From contig NZ_JARKIN010000001.1 of NCBI RefSeq assembly GCF_029351045.1, positions 124,001 through 188,000 on the forward strand: DNA of 64,000 bases, given 5' to 3'. Under the pieces are notes generated by a model, which did no database searches, was not told the DNA's origin, and worked only from the letters and a program-made list of their open reading frames with translations. Shown here piece after piece: positions 16,030-25,154 of the stretch (position 1 is its first letter; each line of letters starts with the position of its first letter). The position numbers and the translations under genes were made by a program. The stretch comes from Streptomyces sp. WMMB303. GTDB lineage: Bacteria > Actinomycetota > Actinomycetes > Streptomycetales > Streptomycetaceae.

Positions 16030-16428
16030 GCTGTGCCGACTCGCACGCAGCAGCCGGGGGACCGCGCTGATCTGCCGACGCGGATCGCTCAGCCTCGCCC
16101 AGCGCCCACCGGTCCGGATCCGGAGCGCTCTGGGCAAGGCGTGCAGCCGCAGCCGTTCGAGGTCGGCCTGCCGGGCGAGCTGAGGATACCCGGTGTTGAG
16201 CAGCTGGAAGCCCCGGTCCAGCAGGAAGCCGTCCACCGCGTCGGTGCGGATGCGCCCGCCCACTCCGTCGCCCGCCTCCAGGACGACGACCTCCACGCCG
16301 CTGTCCCGCAACCGGCGCGCCGCCGCAAGACCCGCGAGACCGGCGCCGACCACGACGACGTCACAGTGCCGGGGCAGTGATCCGCCGGCCTGTCCGGCCG
16401 GGCCCGGTCGGCTGCGGGGTCGCGTCAT
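16030..16428 (-). pseudogene. Truncated FAD-dependent amine-oxidase-like oxidoreductase
   Basis: A strong ribosome site (AAGGAG) and ATG 16428 lead into a normal FAD-binding N-terminus: [19 protein letters not shown], then [15 protein letters not shown] and [17 protein letters not shown]. Similarity to the family of roughly 400-residue oxidoreductases continues for about 130 residues and then stops. The frame runs on into unrelated residues and finally antisense to the OlsA-like gene. The catalytic C-terminal two thirds are missing, so this looks like a remnant cut by a deletion or rearrangement. The right-hand boundary of the homologous part is approximate. Confidence 0.75.
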
Positions 16429-16554
16429 CGTGCGGGCTCCTTCGTGCGGCGCGGTGGCCCAGGACCGGTTCCCGCCCGCCGAGTGCCCGAAACCGCCGAT
16501 CGTGCCCGCGGCCGCGGGTCGGCACCGCACCGCACGGCCGCGGGACGCCCGGTC

Positions 16555-18294
16555 TCAGGCGCTGCCGCTGCGCAGCTCCGCCAGGGCGCTCGCGGTCAGG
16601 GGCCGGGGCGTGCTGTCGGGGTCGATGAGCACGACGGTGCTCGTGGCGGCACGGGTGAGGGCCGTGGTGAGGCTGCCCTCGCCGAACTGGGTGACGGCGC
16701 CCAGCGGGGAGCGTCCCACGGCGACGGTGGTGGCGCCCGCGTCGGCGGCGTGCCGCGCCAGGGCGCGTCCGGCGGCGGCGCGGTCGCCGACGCTGGTGAG
16801 GATCTGGCCGGTGGCGGGGACTCCCCGCCCGGCGAGCCGGTCGAGGTGTGCCGTGACCGCGGCGCGGGCCTGGTCATGGGTCTCGGTCTCGACGGCCTGC
16901 TCCTCGACGACGGCCGTCTGCTGTACATGGACGATCTGCAGCGGGCTGCCGGAGTCCCGGGCGAGCCGTGCCGCGGCCTCGACGACGGCCGTGGCACGGC
17001 CGTGGGCGCCGACAGCGACGATGAGCGGGGGTTCGGCGCCCGCGGCCTGCGGGCCGACGGGGGTCAGCGTGGGGCCGACGGACTCGCCCTCGACGGTGCG
17101 CTGTTCGGCCTGTCGGACCAGCCGGTGGCCGCTGGCCAGCACCGGGATGGCGAGCAGGAAGGCTGCCGCGCCGATGTAGAAGGGCACACCGAGGTCGGTG
17201 GCCTCGGCGACCTTGCCCGCCACGTAGGGGGCCAGGCCGCCGCCGATGAAGCGCAGGAACCCGTACGCCGAGGAGGCCACCGACCGCTCGACGGGCGAGA
17301 CGAGCATGACCGCCTGGGTGGTGAGGGTGTTGTTGATCCCGATGAAGGCACCGCTGACGATGACGGCCACCACGACCACGGTGGGGGTCTCGACGCCGGC
17401 GGCGATCAACGCCATCACGATGCCGAGGCCGAGCAGATTGGCGTACAGGACCGGGGCGGTGCCGAACCGGGCCTGCAGCCGGGGCGCCACCAGCACGCTG
17501 AAGGCGGCGACCAACAGCCCCCAGCCGGTGAAGACCAGTCCGAGCTGATGGGCGTTCAGCTCCATCGGGTAGGGCGCGTAGCCGAGCATGGTGAAGAAGC
17601 CCCAGTTGTAGAGCAGAGCCATGATGCCCATCGTCAGCAGCCCGCGGTGGCGCAGCGCCTTGAGCGGGGCGGCCGGCGAGATGGGGCGCTTGGGCTTCGG
17701 CGGGTCGGAGACGAACGCCAGGGTCGCGATCAGCGCCACGGCCATGAGAGCGGAGACGCCGAAGAAGGGGCCGCGCCAGCTGATGGCACCCAACTCACCG
17801 CCCAGCAGCGGGCCCACGGCGATGCCGAGGCCGAGCGCGGTCTCGTAGAGGATGATGGCACCGGCGAATCCGCCGCTGGCCGAGGCGACGATCACCGCCA
17901 GGGAGGTGGCGATGAACAGCGCGTTGCCCAGGCCCCAGCCCGCGCGGAAGCCGACGATCCCGTTGATGGAGTCGGTGGCCCCGGCCAGTGCCGAGAAGGT
18001 GACGATGACGGCCAGCCCGACCACCAGGGTGCGCTTGGCACCGACTCGGCTGGAGACGGCGCCGACGACGAGCATGGCCACGGCCGTGACGATGAGGTAG
18101 CTGCTGAACAGCAGGGAGACCTGGCTGGGCGAGGCGTCCAGGCTCTCGGCCAGGGCGGGCAGGATCGGATCCACCAGGCCGATCCCCATGAAGGAGATGA
18201 CGCAGGCGAAGGCGACGGCCCAGACGGCTTTCGGCTGCCTGAACGGGCTCGCGGCCTTTCCGGGCTTCGCGTGATCGTCGTGCGAGGCACTCAT
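16555..18294 (-). CDS. MFS transporter fused to a universal stress (UspA) domain
   Basis: The 579-residue protein has 12 predicted membrane helices in residues about 20-400, with the MFS motif A variant GAVSSRVGAKRTLVVG near 78-93. After a linker comes a UspA-like domain (about 425-565) containing LIVAVGAHGRATAVVEAAARLA, HVQQTAVVEE and VAVGRSPLGAVTQFGEGS, which resembles the ATP-binding Gx2Gx9G(S/T) loop. MFS antiporters of this group export drugs. The fused Usp domain may sense nucleotides and gate transport (inference). It sits 109 bp after the MarR gene on the same strand, presumably one transcript controlled by MarR. Confidence 0.85.
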   Translation of the reverse strand: MSASHDDHAKPGKAASPFRQPKAVWAVAFACVISFMGIGLVDPILPALAESLDASPSQVSLLFSSYLIVTAVAMLVVGAVSSRVGAKRTLVVGLAVIVTFSALAGATDSINGIVGFRAGWGLGNALFIATSLAVIVASASGGFAGAIILYETALGLGIAVGPLLGGELGAISWRGPFFGVSALMAVALIATLAFVSDPPKPKRPISPAAPLKALRHRGLLTMGIMALLYNWGFFTMLGYAPYPMELNAHQLGLVFTGWGLLVAAFSVLVAPRLQARFGTAPVLYANLLGLGIVMALIAAGVETPTVVVVAVIVSGAFIGINNTLTTQAVMLVSPVERSVASSAYGFLRFIGGGLAPYVAGKVAEATDLGVPFYIGAAAFLLAIPVLASGHRLVRQAEQRTVEGESVGPTLTPVGPQAAGAEPPLIVAVGAHGRATAVVEAAARLARDSGSPLQIVHVQQTAVVEEQAVETETHDQARAAVTAHLDRLAGRGVPATGQILTSVGDRAAAGRALARHAADAGATTVAVGRSPLGAVTQFGEGSLTTALTRAATSTVVLIDPDSTPRPLTASALAELRSGSA

Positions 18295-18403
18295 GTCCGT
18301 TTCTCTTCCGCACAGTTGGGGGCAGGGGCCGCGCAGGGTGCAGGGTCGGCAGGAGCCGGGAGCGACCCGGGACGGGGCCGGGAGGGGCTACCGCCGGGAG
18401 GGG

Positions 18404-18850
18404 TCAGGACCGCGACCAGTGGCCCTGGATCGCGCGCGCCAGGGCCGGAAGTGCGACGTCCACCGCCTGCCGCTCCGGCTCCGCCAGCTCGTCGATCAGC
18501 TCGGTCAGGGCGCGAGTGCGCTCGGCCCGCCGCCGGTGGAAGACCTCCAGCCCGGTGTCGGTGGCCGCCACCAGGACACCTCTCCCGTCACTCCGGTCGG
18601 CGGTGCGCCGCACCAGTCCCGCCCGCTCCATGCGGGTGACCAGTTGCGTCATGTTCGGCTGCGAGACGCCCTCGGCCCGGGCCAGTTCGGAGAGGCGCTG
18701 CGCGCCCTCGCGGCCCAGCCGGCCCAGCGCCGAGGAGGCCGCGGTACTCAGCCCGCCCGCGGTCGCGCTGTGCCGCACATGGCGCACGATCCGCTCCACG
18801 GCGCTCATCAGCTCCTCCGGCGACACGTTCCGAACGGCGCCGGTGTCCAT
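18404..18850 (-). CDS. MarR family transcriptional regulator
   Basis: The winged-helix regulator of about 148 residues has RLSELARAEGVSQPNMTQLV as recognition region and RRTADRSDGRGVLVAATD as the wing (DxRxxxx motif). ATG 18850 is chosen because a consensus-like promoter (-35 TTGATT 18895-18900, 17-bp spacer, -10 CATAAT 18872-18877) would start transcription near 18865, which excludes the in-frame ATGs at 18880 and probably 18865. Two TTATGCAT repeats overlap that promoter, consistent with autorepression and control of the downstream MFS-Usp gene. Confidence 0.85.
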   Translation of the reverse strand: MDTGAVRNVSPEELMSAVERIVRHVRHSATAGGLSTAASSALGRLGREGAQRLSELARAEGVSQPNMTQLVTRMERAGLVRRTADRSDGRGVLVAATDTGLEVFHRRRAERTRALTELIDELAEPERQAVDVALPALARAIQGHWSRS

Positions 18851-18857
18851 AACCCGC

Positions 18858-18900
18858 TTATGCATAGCCGCATTATGCATGTAGATGTAGAGGGAATCAA
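18858..18900 (-). promoter_or_regulatory. MarR promoter with twin TTATGCAT sites
   Basis: The minus-strand promoter is TTGATT - 17 bp - CATAAT. Direct repeats TTATGCAT at 18858-18865 and 18873-18880 (each holding the palindrome ATGCAT, 15 bp apart) cover the -10 box and the predicted start point. This is a typical layout for an autoregulatory MarR operator. Confidence 0.7.
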
Positions 18901-18943
18901 TCTGTTGGTCCGGCGGACCGTCGAGGCAGCCCGAGCGCCCCCT

Positions 18944-19549
18944 CTACCGGCGGCGGTCAGACCCCGGTTCCTCCCGCCGAGCGGCCCGGCTCTCGTCGGC
19001 GCCGGGGCCCTGCCGCGCCGCCTGCCTGCGGGCACGGTAGGCGGCAGCCTTGACGCGGTTGCCGCAGGCGTCCATACCGCACCAGGTACGGCGCGCCCCA
19101 CGCGAGCGGTCCAGGTAGAGGCGGGTGCAGCCCGCGCGGCCGCACTCCTTCAGCGGCACGCTGCGGTCGGCCAGCACGGCGATTGCGCCACGGGCGACCT
19201 GGACCAGCGCGGAGCGCAGATCTCCCGACCGGCGCAGGCCTCCGTCGCCGAGCTCGACCGCGGGTACCGGCCCCGCGGCTGCGCTGTTGACGACGTCCAG
19301 CTCGGCCGGCGCGAAGGGGCGGCCCGCCAGGCGGTCGAGCGCCAGGCGGTGGACGGCCTCCCGCAACCGCAGCGCGAAGGCGAGGTCCGCGGCATCGGCG
19401 GTCACCCGGTCGGGCAGCTCCTCGCACTCCAGGACCCACTGCTCAAGGGCGGCAGGGGCATCCAGCAGGTCCACGGGCTCATCCCGTCGGTACCCCACGG
19501 TGCCCACCAGGTCCAAGGCCGCGTTGCCGCTGACGAAGGCGAATCTCAC
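18944..19549 (-). CDS. CGNR zinc-finger (ABATE domain) regulator-like protein
   Basis: The 201-residue protein has an ABATE-type N-terminal domain (FVSGNAALDLVGTV at the start) and a C-terminal CGNR zinc finger: CGRAGCTRLYLDRS at about 144-157, then WCGMDACGNRVKAAAYRAR at about 163-181, giving Cx4C...Cx4CGNR. CGNR proteins are proposed stress-related DNA-binding regulators. GTG 19549 is used, since no ATG in frame fits the conserved N-terminus. It faces away from the HAD gene. Confidence 0.82.
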   Translation of the reverse strand: MRFAFVSGNAALDLVGTVGYRRDEPVDLLDAPAALEQWVLECEELPDRVTADAADLAFALRLREAVHRLALDRLAGRPFAPAELDVVNSAAAGPVPAVELGDGGLRRSGDLRSALVQVARGAIAVLADRSVPLKECGRAGCTRLYLDRSRGARRTWCGMDACGNRVKAAAYRARRQAARQGPGADESRAARREEPGSDRRR

Positions 19550-19773
19550 ATCACCATCTTGACCGGTGACGCGGAGCGGCGCAACAATCGCCGAGCGACT
19601 CCCGTCACCAGTTGAACCAGTGACGGAGACGTCCGGTGCGCCGGACCGTCCGCCGTACCCGTCCTCCGCCTCCACGCGGAGCGTGCACGGGCACCGGGCG
19701 GCCCCCGGGCGCACCGGTGTCCGTGAAGCGAGCCGGGCCCACCGCCGGACCGGCGCCAGGAGCAGGAGACCGG

Positions 19774-20466
19774 ATGGCCGGGACACCCGATATCGAGGTC
19801 GTCGTATGCGACGTGCTCGGAACGATGGTCGACGAGCCGGGCGGGCTCCGGGCCGCCGTCCGCGAGGCGGTGCCCGACGCCGACGACGCGTCGGCGGACC
19901 GGCTGCTCGCGGTATGGCACGAGCACGTCGCGTACGAGCAGGAACGCGTCAAGGAGGGGCGCCGGGCCTACGCCGGCACCGACGTCATCGACCGCGAGGC
20001 GGCGCACCGGGTGGCCGATCGCGCCGGAGTCACCGATCCGTCGGCCGTCGAGCGGCTGGCCACCGCGGGGCGACGGCTGCCCCCATGGGGGGACTCACAG
20101 AGCGGACTCGCCCGCATCGCGCGGCACTTCCCCGTGCTGGGCCTCTCCAACGCCGCTCGCGCCGTGCTCCCTCGGCTGAACCAGTTCGCGGGCCTGCGCT
20201 GGCACCAGGCGCTCTCCGCCGAGGACGCCCGCGCCTACAAGCCCGCACCCGAGGTCTACCGGCTCGCACTCGAGGCGGCGGGCTGCCCGCCGGAACGGGT
20301 GCTGATGGTCGCCGCACACGCCTGGGACCTCCGGGGCGCCCAGGCGGCGGGGATGCGCACCGCCTACGTCCAGCGGCCGGTCGGGGATCCTCCGGCGCCG
20401 GGCGACACCTTCGAACTGCGGACGCACGGCCTGGAGGAACTGGCGACCGCCCTCACCGCGGGGTAG
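19774..20466 (+). CDS. HAD-type haloacid dehalogenase-like hydrolase
   Basis: The 230-residue protein matches L-2-haloacid dehalogenase type II enzymes. Motif I is VVCDVLGTMVD with nucleophile Asp near residue 12. Motif II is LGLSNA, the catalytic Lys lies in AYKPAPEVYRLAL, and motif III is AAHAWDLRGAQAAGM. Substrates may be 2-haloacids or other small phosphoesters. The ATG at 19774 has GGAG at 19765-19768. It is convergent with madM across a strong terminator and shows no operon partner. Confidence 0.85.
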   Translation: MAGTPDIEVVVCDVLGTMVDEPGGLRAAVREAVPDADDASADRLLAVWHEHVAYEQERVKEGRRAYAGTDVIDREAAHRVADRAGVTDPSAVERLATAGRRLPPWGDSQSGLARIARHFPVLGLSNAARAVLPRLNQFAGLRWHQALSAEDARAYKPAPEVYRLALEAAGCPPERVLMVAAHAWDLRGAQAAGMRTAYVQRPVGDPPAPGDTFELRTHGLEELATALTAG

Positions 20467-20475
20467 CGGCCTCCG

Positions 20476-20515
20476 CGCCGGTGCCGCCCCGCCGATCGGC
20501 GGGGCGGCACCGGCG
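20476..20515. terminator. Bidirectional hairpin terminator
   Basis: A 40-bp perfect palindrome with an 18-bp stem (arms 20476-20493 and 20498-20515) and GATC loop lies between the convergent HAD gene and the malonate operon. Confidence 0.9.
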
Positions 20516-20646
20516 TCCAGATCGCAGGACGGACGGCGAGCTGGGCGTACGGCCGGCGGCGCGCCCCTCCCCCGCGCTCCTGCGCGCCACCGCTGAAGGG
20601 ACCGACGTGTGCGGCGCACCGGGACCGCGATGGGCGGCCGACCGCC

Positions 20647-21411
20647 TCATCCGCCGACGATCGCCCGCAGCGTCACGTACAGCAGCGAGGGGCCGAGCAG
20701 GCAGCCCACGCCGGTGTAGAAGGTGGCCGTCATGGCACCGTAGGGCACCAGCCGCTTGTCGGTGGCCGCCAGGCCGCCCGCCACGCCGGAGGTGGTGCCC
20801 ATCAGACCGCCGAAGGCCATCGCGGACTTCGGGTTGTTCAGGCCGATCATGGGCGCGATCAGCGGCGTCCCCACCATCACCACGACGGACTTCACCAGAC
20901 CGGCCGCCACCGACAGCGCGATGACCTCCGAACCGGCGCCCACCGCCGTGCCGGTCACCGGCCCGACGATGTAGGTGGCCGCGCCGGCTCCGATGGTCGC
21001 CATCGACGCGGCGTCCGTGTACCCGAAGGCCGCCGCGACGACGGACCCCGCCGCGAACGAGACGAGCACTCCCAGCAGGACCGAGAGCGCGCCCGCCGGC
21101 CCGGCCCGCTTGATCTGCTGCAGGTCGACGCCGTACGCGGTGGCGACGATGGCGAAGTCCCGCAGCATCGCACCGCCCATCAGGCTCAGCCCGGAGAACG
21201 CGGCGAAGTCGGCCAGCCCGTCCTCACCGCCGGTCGCCGCGCCTCCCCAGTAGGCGAGCACCAGGCCGAGGAGGATGGCGATGGCGGACCCCTGCAGCCG
21301 GCCCCGGGTCAGCGCCTTCGAGAGCCAGCCGGAGAGCATCATCAGCCCGCCGATCAGTGCGAAGGCCACCAGGAGACCGTTGTCCTCGAAGACGGAGACG
21401 AGCGTGTCCAT
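20647..21411 (-). CDS. madM: Malonate transporter subunit MadM
   Basis: The 254-residue integral membrane protein is the usual length for MadM and has about eight hydrophobic helices, with GLSLMGGAMLRDFAIVATAYG and ATYIVGPVTGTAVGAGSEVI as recognisable stretches. MadL and MadM together form a malonate importer. The start lies one base after the madL stop, so the two are coupled. It is the last gene of the malonate operon and ends near the 40-bp hairpin. Confidence 0.9.
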   Translation of the reverse strand: MDTLVSVFEDNGLLVAFALIGGLMMLSGWLSKALTRGRLQGSAIAILLGLVLAYWGGAATGGEDGLADFAAFSGLSLMGGAMLRDFAIVATAYGVDLQQIKRAGPAGALSVLLGVLVSFAAGSVVAAAFGYTDAASMATIGAGAATYIVGPVTGTAVGAGSEVIALSVAAGLVKSVVVMVGTPLIAPMIGLNNPKSAMAFGGLMGTTSGVAGGLAATDKRLVPYGAMTATFYTGVGCLLGPSLLYVTLRAIVGG

Positions 21412-21412
21412 C

Positions 21413-21814
21413 TCAGACCTCCTGCTTTTCCTCGGAGGCCTGCGGCGGCAGCGGCTCCGCCGTCCCGCCCATCCGTCCCAGCACCGGCACCAGAGCGCCT
21501 CCCGCGAGGAGCGCGGCGAGGCCCGCCACGATGGCCATCGGACCGCCGGTGACCGCCTTGACCACGTTCTGGGTGGCGGCCATGGCGATGACGATCGGTA
21601 TGTACAGCGCGCTCCAGAAGAGGACTCCCTGCTCGCTGGGTTCGGGGAACCGGCCCTTCCTCCGGAGCCAACTGGTGACCAGCACCAGCATGATCATGGC
21701 GAACCCGACTCCGCCGACGTTGGCGTCGACACCGACAGCGGCGCCGAGCACCTCACCGACGAGCGTGCCCGCGAGCAGGCACAGCGCCAGTGCTGCCACT
21801 CCATGGATAACCAT
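21413..21814 (-). CDS. madL: Malonate transporter subunit MadL
   Basis: The 133-residue membrane protein has four hydrophobic helices and the MadL pattern ALCLLAGTLVGEVLGAAVGV then DANVGGVGFAMI. It pairs with MadM for malonate uptake. A GGAGAAG ribosome site precedes the ATG. It follows matB after about 156 bp of non-coding DNA, in the same direction. Confidence 0.9.
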   Translation of the reverse strand: MVIHGVAALALCLLAGTLVGEVLGAAVGVDANVGGVGFAMIMLVLVTSWLRRKGRFPEPSEQGVLFWSALYIPIVIAMAATQNVVKAVTGGPMAIVAGLAALLAGGALVPVLGRMGGTAEPLPPQASEEKQEV

Positions 21815-21970
21815 CGTCTTCTCCGCACTGAGAGACTGTTGAAACCGGAAACTTCAAGAGGCGGGGGGCGGCGGCCGTCCGGTCCGCGTGGCGCCCCCTG
21901 GGGGCGTGGAAACCGCCGAGGCGGGACTCGCCGCGAGGCGTGGGGACATGGGGGCTGCGGGCTCCTGGGG

Positions 21971-23500
21971 TCAGGCGCCCACCCTGGCGAACAGGTCTCC
22001 GTAGCGTTCGCGCAGTTCGGCCTTCTGCACCTTGCCCATGACGTTGCGCGGCAGCGTCTCGACGACGCGGACGGCACGCGGGTGTTTGAACCGGGCCAGG
22101 TCGCCCGCGATGAAGTCCAGCAGTTCGCCGTCCCGGGGCCGCCGCCCCGGGACCGGGACCACTACGGCGACCACGGTCTCGCCGTAGTCCGGGTGCGGAA
22201 CCCCGATCACGGCGGACTCCTGCACCTGCGGGTGGGCGTCGAGCAGTTCCTCGACCTCCTTGGGGTAGATGTTGTAACCACCGGAGATCACCAGGTCCTT
22301 GCCCCGACCGACGATGCTCAGATAGCCGTCCTCGTCGAAGCGGCCCAGGTCGCCGGTGACGAAGAACCCGTCGGCACGGAACTCCGATGCGGTCTTCTCG
22401 GGCATCCGCCAGTAGCCGGTGAAGACGTTGGGCCCGCGGACCTCGATGCTGCCGACCTCGCCGTGGGGCAGCACCCGGCCGGATTCGGGGCCCACCACCC
22501 GGATCTCGGTGCCCGGGAGCGGCCTGCCGACCGTACCGGGCTTGCGCGGGCCGCCGGTGCAGGGGTTGGTGGCGTTCATCCCGGTCTCCGTCATCCCGTA
22601 GCGCTCGAGGATGGCGTGGCCGGTACGGGCCTCGAAGGCCACGTGGTCGCTCGCGAGCAGCGGAGCCGAGCCGGAGACGAAGAGCCGCATGGCGGCGCAG
22701 GACTCCGGGGTGAGGCGCTCGTTCTTCAGCAGCCGGGTGTAGAAGGTGGGCACGCCCATCAGCACCGTGGCCGTCGGCAGCAGGTCCAGGACCTGGTCCG
22801 GGTCGAACTTCGGCAGGAAGTGCATGGAGGCACCGGATGTCAGCACCATGTTCGCCGCGACGAACAGCCCGTGGATGTGGAAGACGGGCAAGGCGTGGAT
22901 CAGCCGGTCCTCCGCGGTGAAGCGCCAGCTCTCCAGCAGCTCCCGGCAGTTGGAGGCCAGGTTGCGGTGGGAGAGTACCGCGCCCTTGGAACGGCCGGTC
23001 GTACCGGAGGTGTACAGGATCGCCGCCGGGTCGTCGGCCGCCGCCTCGTGGGCCTGTGCGCCCTCACTGTCCTCCGGGGCGTCGAGGAGGCTGCCGTCGC
23101 CCGCGGTGCCCAAGGTCTCGATCACGAGTCCGGCTGCTTCGTGGTGCGCGTGTGCGGTCCTGTGCCGCGGGGCGCAGACCAGCACCCGGGGTTCGGCGTC
23201 GCGGAGGAAATAGTCCGTCTCCGCACCGGTGTAGGCGGGGTTGAGCGGCAGGAAGACCCCACCGATCCGCAGTGTGGCCAGATACAGCGCGACGGCCTCC
23301 GGGGACTTCTCCACCTGCATGGCGACCCGGTCACCCGGGACGACGCCGTCGGCGACGAGCCGGGCGGCGATCCTGCGCACGGCCTGTGCGGTGTCGCCGT
23401 AGGTGAGGACCCGCCCGCCGGGCAGGTCGAAGAGGGGCTTGTCCGGCCGCCGCTCCGCCTGCTCGGCGAAGGCCCGGTGGATGGTCGGGAAGGGTGCCAT
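21971..23500 (-). CDS. matB: Malonyl-CoA synthetase MatB
   Basis: The 509-residue ANL adenylating enzyme has the P-loop ILYTSGTTGRSKGAVLSH (about 165-182), ERYGMTETGMN, FFVTGDLGRFDEDGYLSIVGRGKD (in two motifs about 385-408) and the C-terminal PRNVMGKVQKAEL with the catalytic Lys. Length and motifs match MatB, which makes malonyl-CoA from malonate, ATP and CoA. It is between matA and madL in the malonate operon. Besides feeding MatA, it can supply malonyl-CoA to fatty acid or polyketide synthesis. Confidence 0.92.
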   Translation of the reverse strand: MAPFPTIHRAFAEQAERRPDKPLFDLPGGRVLTYGDTAQAVRRIAARLVADGVVPGDRVAMQVEKSPEAVALYLATLRIGGVFLPLNPAYTGAETDYFLRDAEPRVLVCAPRHRTAHAHHEAAGLVIETLGTAGDGSLLDAPEDSEGAQAHEAAADDPAAILYTSGTTGRSKGAVLSHRNLASNCRELLESWRFTAEDRLIHALPVFHIHGLFVAANMVLTSGASMHFLPKFDPDQVLDLLPTATVLMGVPTFYTRLLKNERLTPESCAAMRLFVSGSAPLLASDHVAFEARTGHAILERYGMTETGMNATNPCTGGPRKPGTVGRPLPGTEIRVVGPESGRVLPHGEVGSIEVRGPNVFTGYWRMPEKTASEFRADGFFVTGDLGRFDEDGYLSIVGRGKDLVISGGYNIYPKEVEELLDAHPQVQESAVIGVPHPDYGETVVAVVVPVPGRRPRDGELLDFIAGDLARFKHPRAVRVVETLPRNVMGKVQKAELRERYGDLFARVGA

Positions 23501-23597
23501 CCGGGGTGCTCCTTTCTGTCGGTATGCGTGGTCGGCACAGGTGCGCTGAGCGGTCCGCCCGGCACGCGACGCGGAATGGGCCGCCGATATGCGGGCG

Positions 23598-25010
23598 TCA
23601 ACTCCCGGGGGGCGGGGACCCGCCCTTCGCGGCCGAGTCGTCGGCCGCGTCGGTTCCCGCCGCCGGGGACCGGGCGTGGTGCGGCAGGGCGGCCCGCAGC
23701 GGGCCGCCCAGTGCCACGGTGCGGTGGCGGACGAAGTCCTCGTGCCGCTGCTCGACCTGCTCCGGTTCGTAGCGGTAGTTGACCATCGCGCCGAAGGACT
23801 GCCGCCAGGCTTCGGGGGCGTTGTTCGCCGGCCAGTTGGCCTGCCAGGCGGCGGCCCCGTTGCCCAGATGGAACCGGGCGACCGGGTCGAGCGGGCGCCC
23901 GTCCTCGTGCCGTTCGAGGGCGATGTACCGGGCCAGCACCGGGAGGAGCCGGGAGCGCGTCCCTCCGGCGTCCGGCGGCGCGGGGTCCGCCCGTCGCCCC
24001 GCGGCCTCCAGCTCCGCGAGCAGCGTCCGCAGTTCGGCCTCCCGCCCGGCCTGTTCGGTGAGCCAGCGCCGGAAGCCGGGGACGGGCGAGAGTGTGGCGA
24101 ACTGCCGCAGCTGCGGAAGCTGCTCCCCCACGTCTTCGATGACCTGCTTGATGAGGAAGCTGCCGAAGGAGACTCCGGCCAGGCCCTCCAGGGCGTTGTT
24201 GATCGAGTAGAGAGCGGCCGTGTCCGCGTGCGCGGGGTCCAGTACCGGTCCGGGCTCCAGCAGCGGCGCGATGCTGTCCGGCATCCCCCGGACGAGGGCG
24301 ACCTCCACGAAGATCAGCGGCACGTCCCCGGTGGCCGGGTGGAAGAAGGCGTAGACGCGGCGGTCCTCGGGCTGCAGGCGGCGCCGGAGTTCGGCCCTGC
24401 CCGCCATCGGATGCACCTTCTCGCCGCGCAGCAGGTACTGGTGCAGTTCCTCGGGCGCCTCCCAGCCGACCTCCGACATCCGCAGGAAGCCGCGGTTGAA
24501 CCAGGAGGTGAGCAGGTGGTGGAAGTCGTGGTCGAGGGGCCGCAGCCGCGGGTCGGAGCGCATCAGCCGGCGCAGATCCGCACGCATGCCGACCAGGGTG
24601 AGGGTGGCGCCGGGAGCGTGGTTCATCCGGCGGAGCAGCAGCTGACGGGGCGGCTCGACCTCGTCGAAGAGCTGGACCAGTTCCTCCTCGCCACCGGATC
24701 CGCGGCTGCGGGCCGCCTCCCATCGGTGGAAGGCGCTCCGGATCCGGTCGGGCGAGGCGTCGTAGGCGCTGGTGATGCGGGTGAAGAACTCCCGCTTCCC
24801 CTGGTCGTCGAGCTCGCCGTAGGCAGCGAGGGCGTCTGCCGCCACCGTGCGCATCGAGGCTTCGCCCGCATGCCCCATCAGCATCTCGCAGGCCGCCGAC
24901 AACCGGTCCAGGGGGCGGTGGCGGAGATCCCCGGCCACCGGGGGGTCGTCCGGGCGGCTGCCGGCATTCCGGAACTGCTCGGTCAGCAGCCTGCCGTCCT
25001 GGGGTTCCAT
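23598..25010 (-). CDS. matA: Malonyl-CoA decarboxylase MatA
   Basis: The 470-residue protein matches malonyl-CoA decarboxylase: an N-terminal helical domain and a GNAT-like catalytic domain with HPMAGRAELRRRLQPEDRRVYAFFHP, VALVRGMP, YSINNALEGLAGVSFGSFLIK and HLGNGA motifs spread over residues 195-420. The Ser/His pair of the family lies in the SINN and HLGNGA regions. It converts malonyl-CoA to acetyl-CoA. It is the first gene of the operon, and an operator-like palindrome starts 31 bp upstream. Confidence 0.92.
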   Translation of the reverse strand: MEPQDGRLLTEQFRNAGSRPDDPPVAGDLRHRPLDRLSAACEMLMGHAGEASMRTVAADALAAYGELDDQGKREFFTRITSAYDASPDRIRSAFHRWEAARSRGSGGEEELVQLFDEVEPPRQLLLRRMNHAPGATLTLVGMRADLRRLMRSDPRLRPLDHDFHHLLTSWFNRGFLRMSEVGWEAPEELHQYLLRGEKVHPMAGRAELRRRLQPEDRRVYAFFHPATGDVPLIFVEVALVRGMPDSIAPLLEPGPVLDPAHADTAALYSINNALEGLAGVSFGSFLIKQVIEDVGEQLPQLRQFATLSPVPGFRRWLTEQAGREAELRTLLAELEAAGRRADPAPPDAGGTRSRLLPVLARYIALERHEDGRPLDPVARFHLGNGAAAWQANWPANNAPEAWRQSFGAMVNYRYEPEQVEQRHEDFVRHRTVALGGPLRAALPHHARSPAAGTDAADDSAAKGGSPPPGS

Positions 25011-25040
25011 TCCCGCCCTCCGCGCGCCGCCGCCCCTGGA

Positions 25041-25065
25041 TATGCATCATGGGGCGTGATGTATA
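25041..25065. promoter_or_regulatory. Probable MatR operator
   Basis: TATGCATCA (25041-25049) and TGATGTATA (25057-25065) form a 9-bp inverted repeat with one mismatch and a 7-base spacer. It is AT-rich in a GC-rich background, and sits between the divergent matA and matR genes. GntR/FadR regulators typically bind such sites. Confidence 0.75.
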
Positions 25066-25154
25066 TAACAGCCGCACCGTAGAGCACAGGAGTGAGGCGC
25101 GCTACCCCCTGGGCGTCCCGGATGACGGGATAACCTGACCGTTCGGAGGTGCGC

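Noticed and set aside
21275..25082. Long plus-strand frames opposite the malonate operon
   Set aside because: They are shadows of madM, matB and matA, whose own motifs and spacing are unambiguous.
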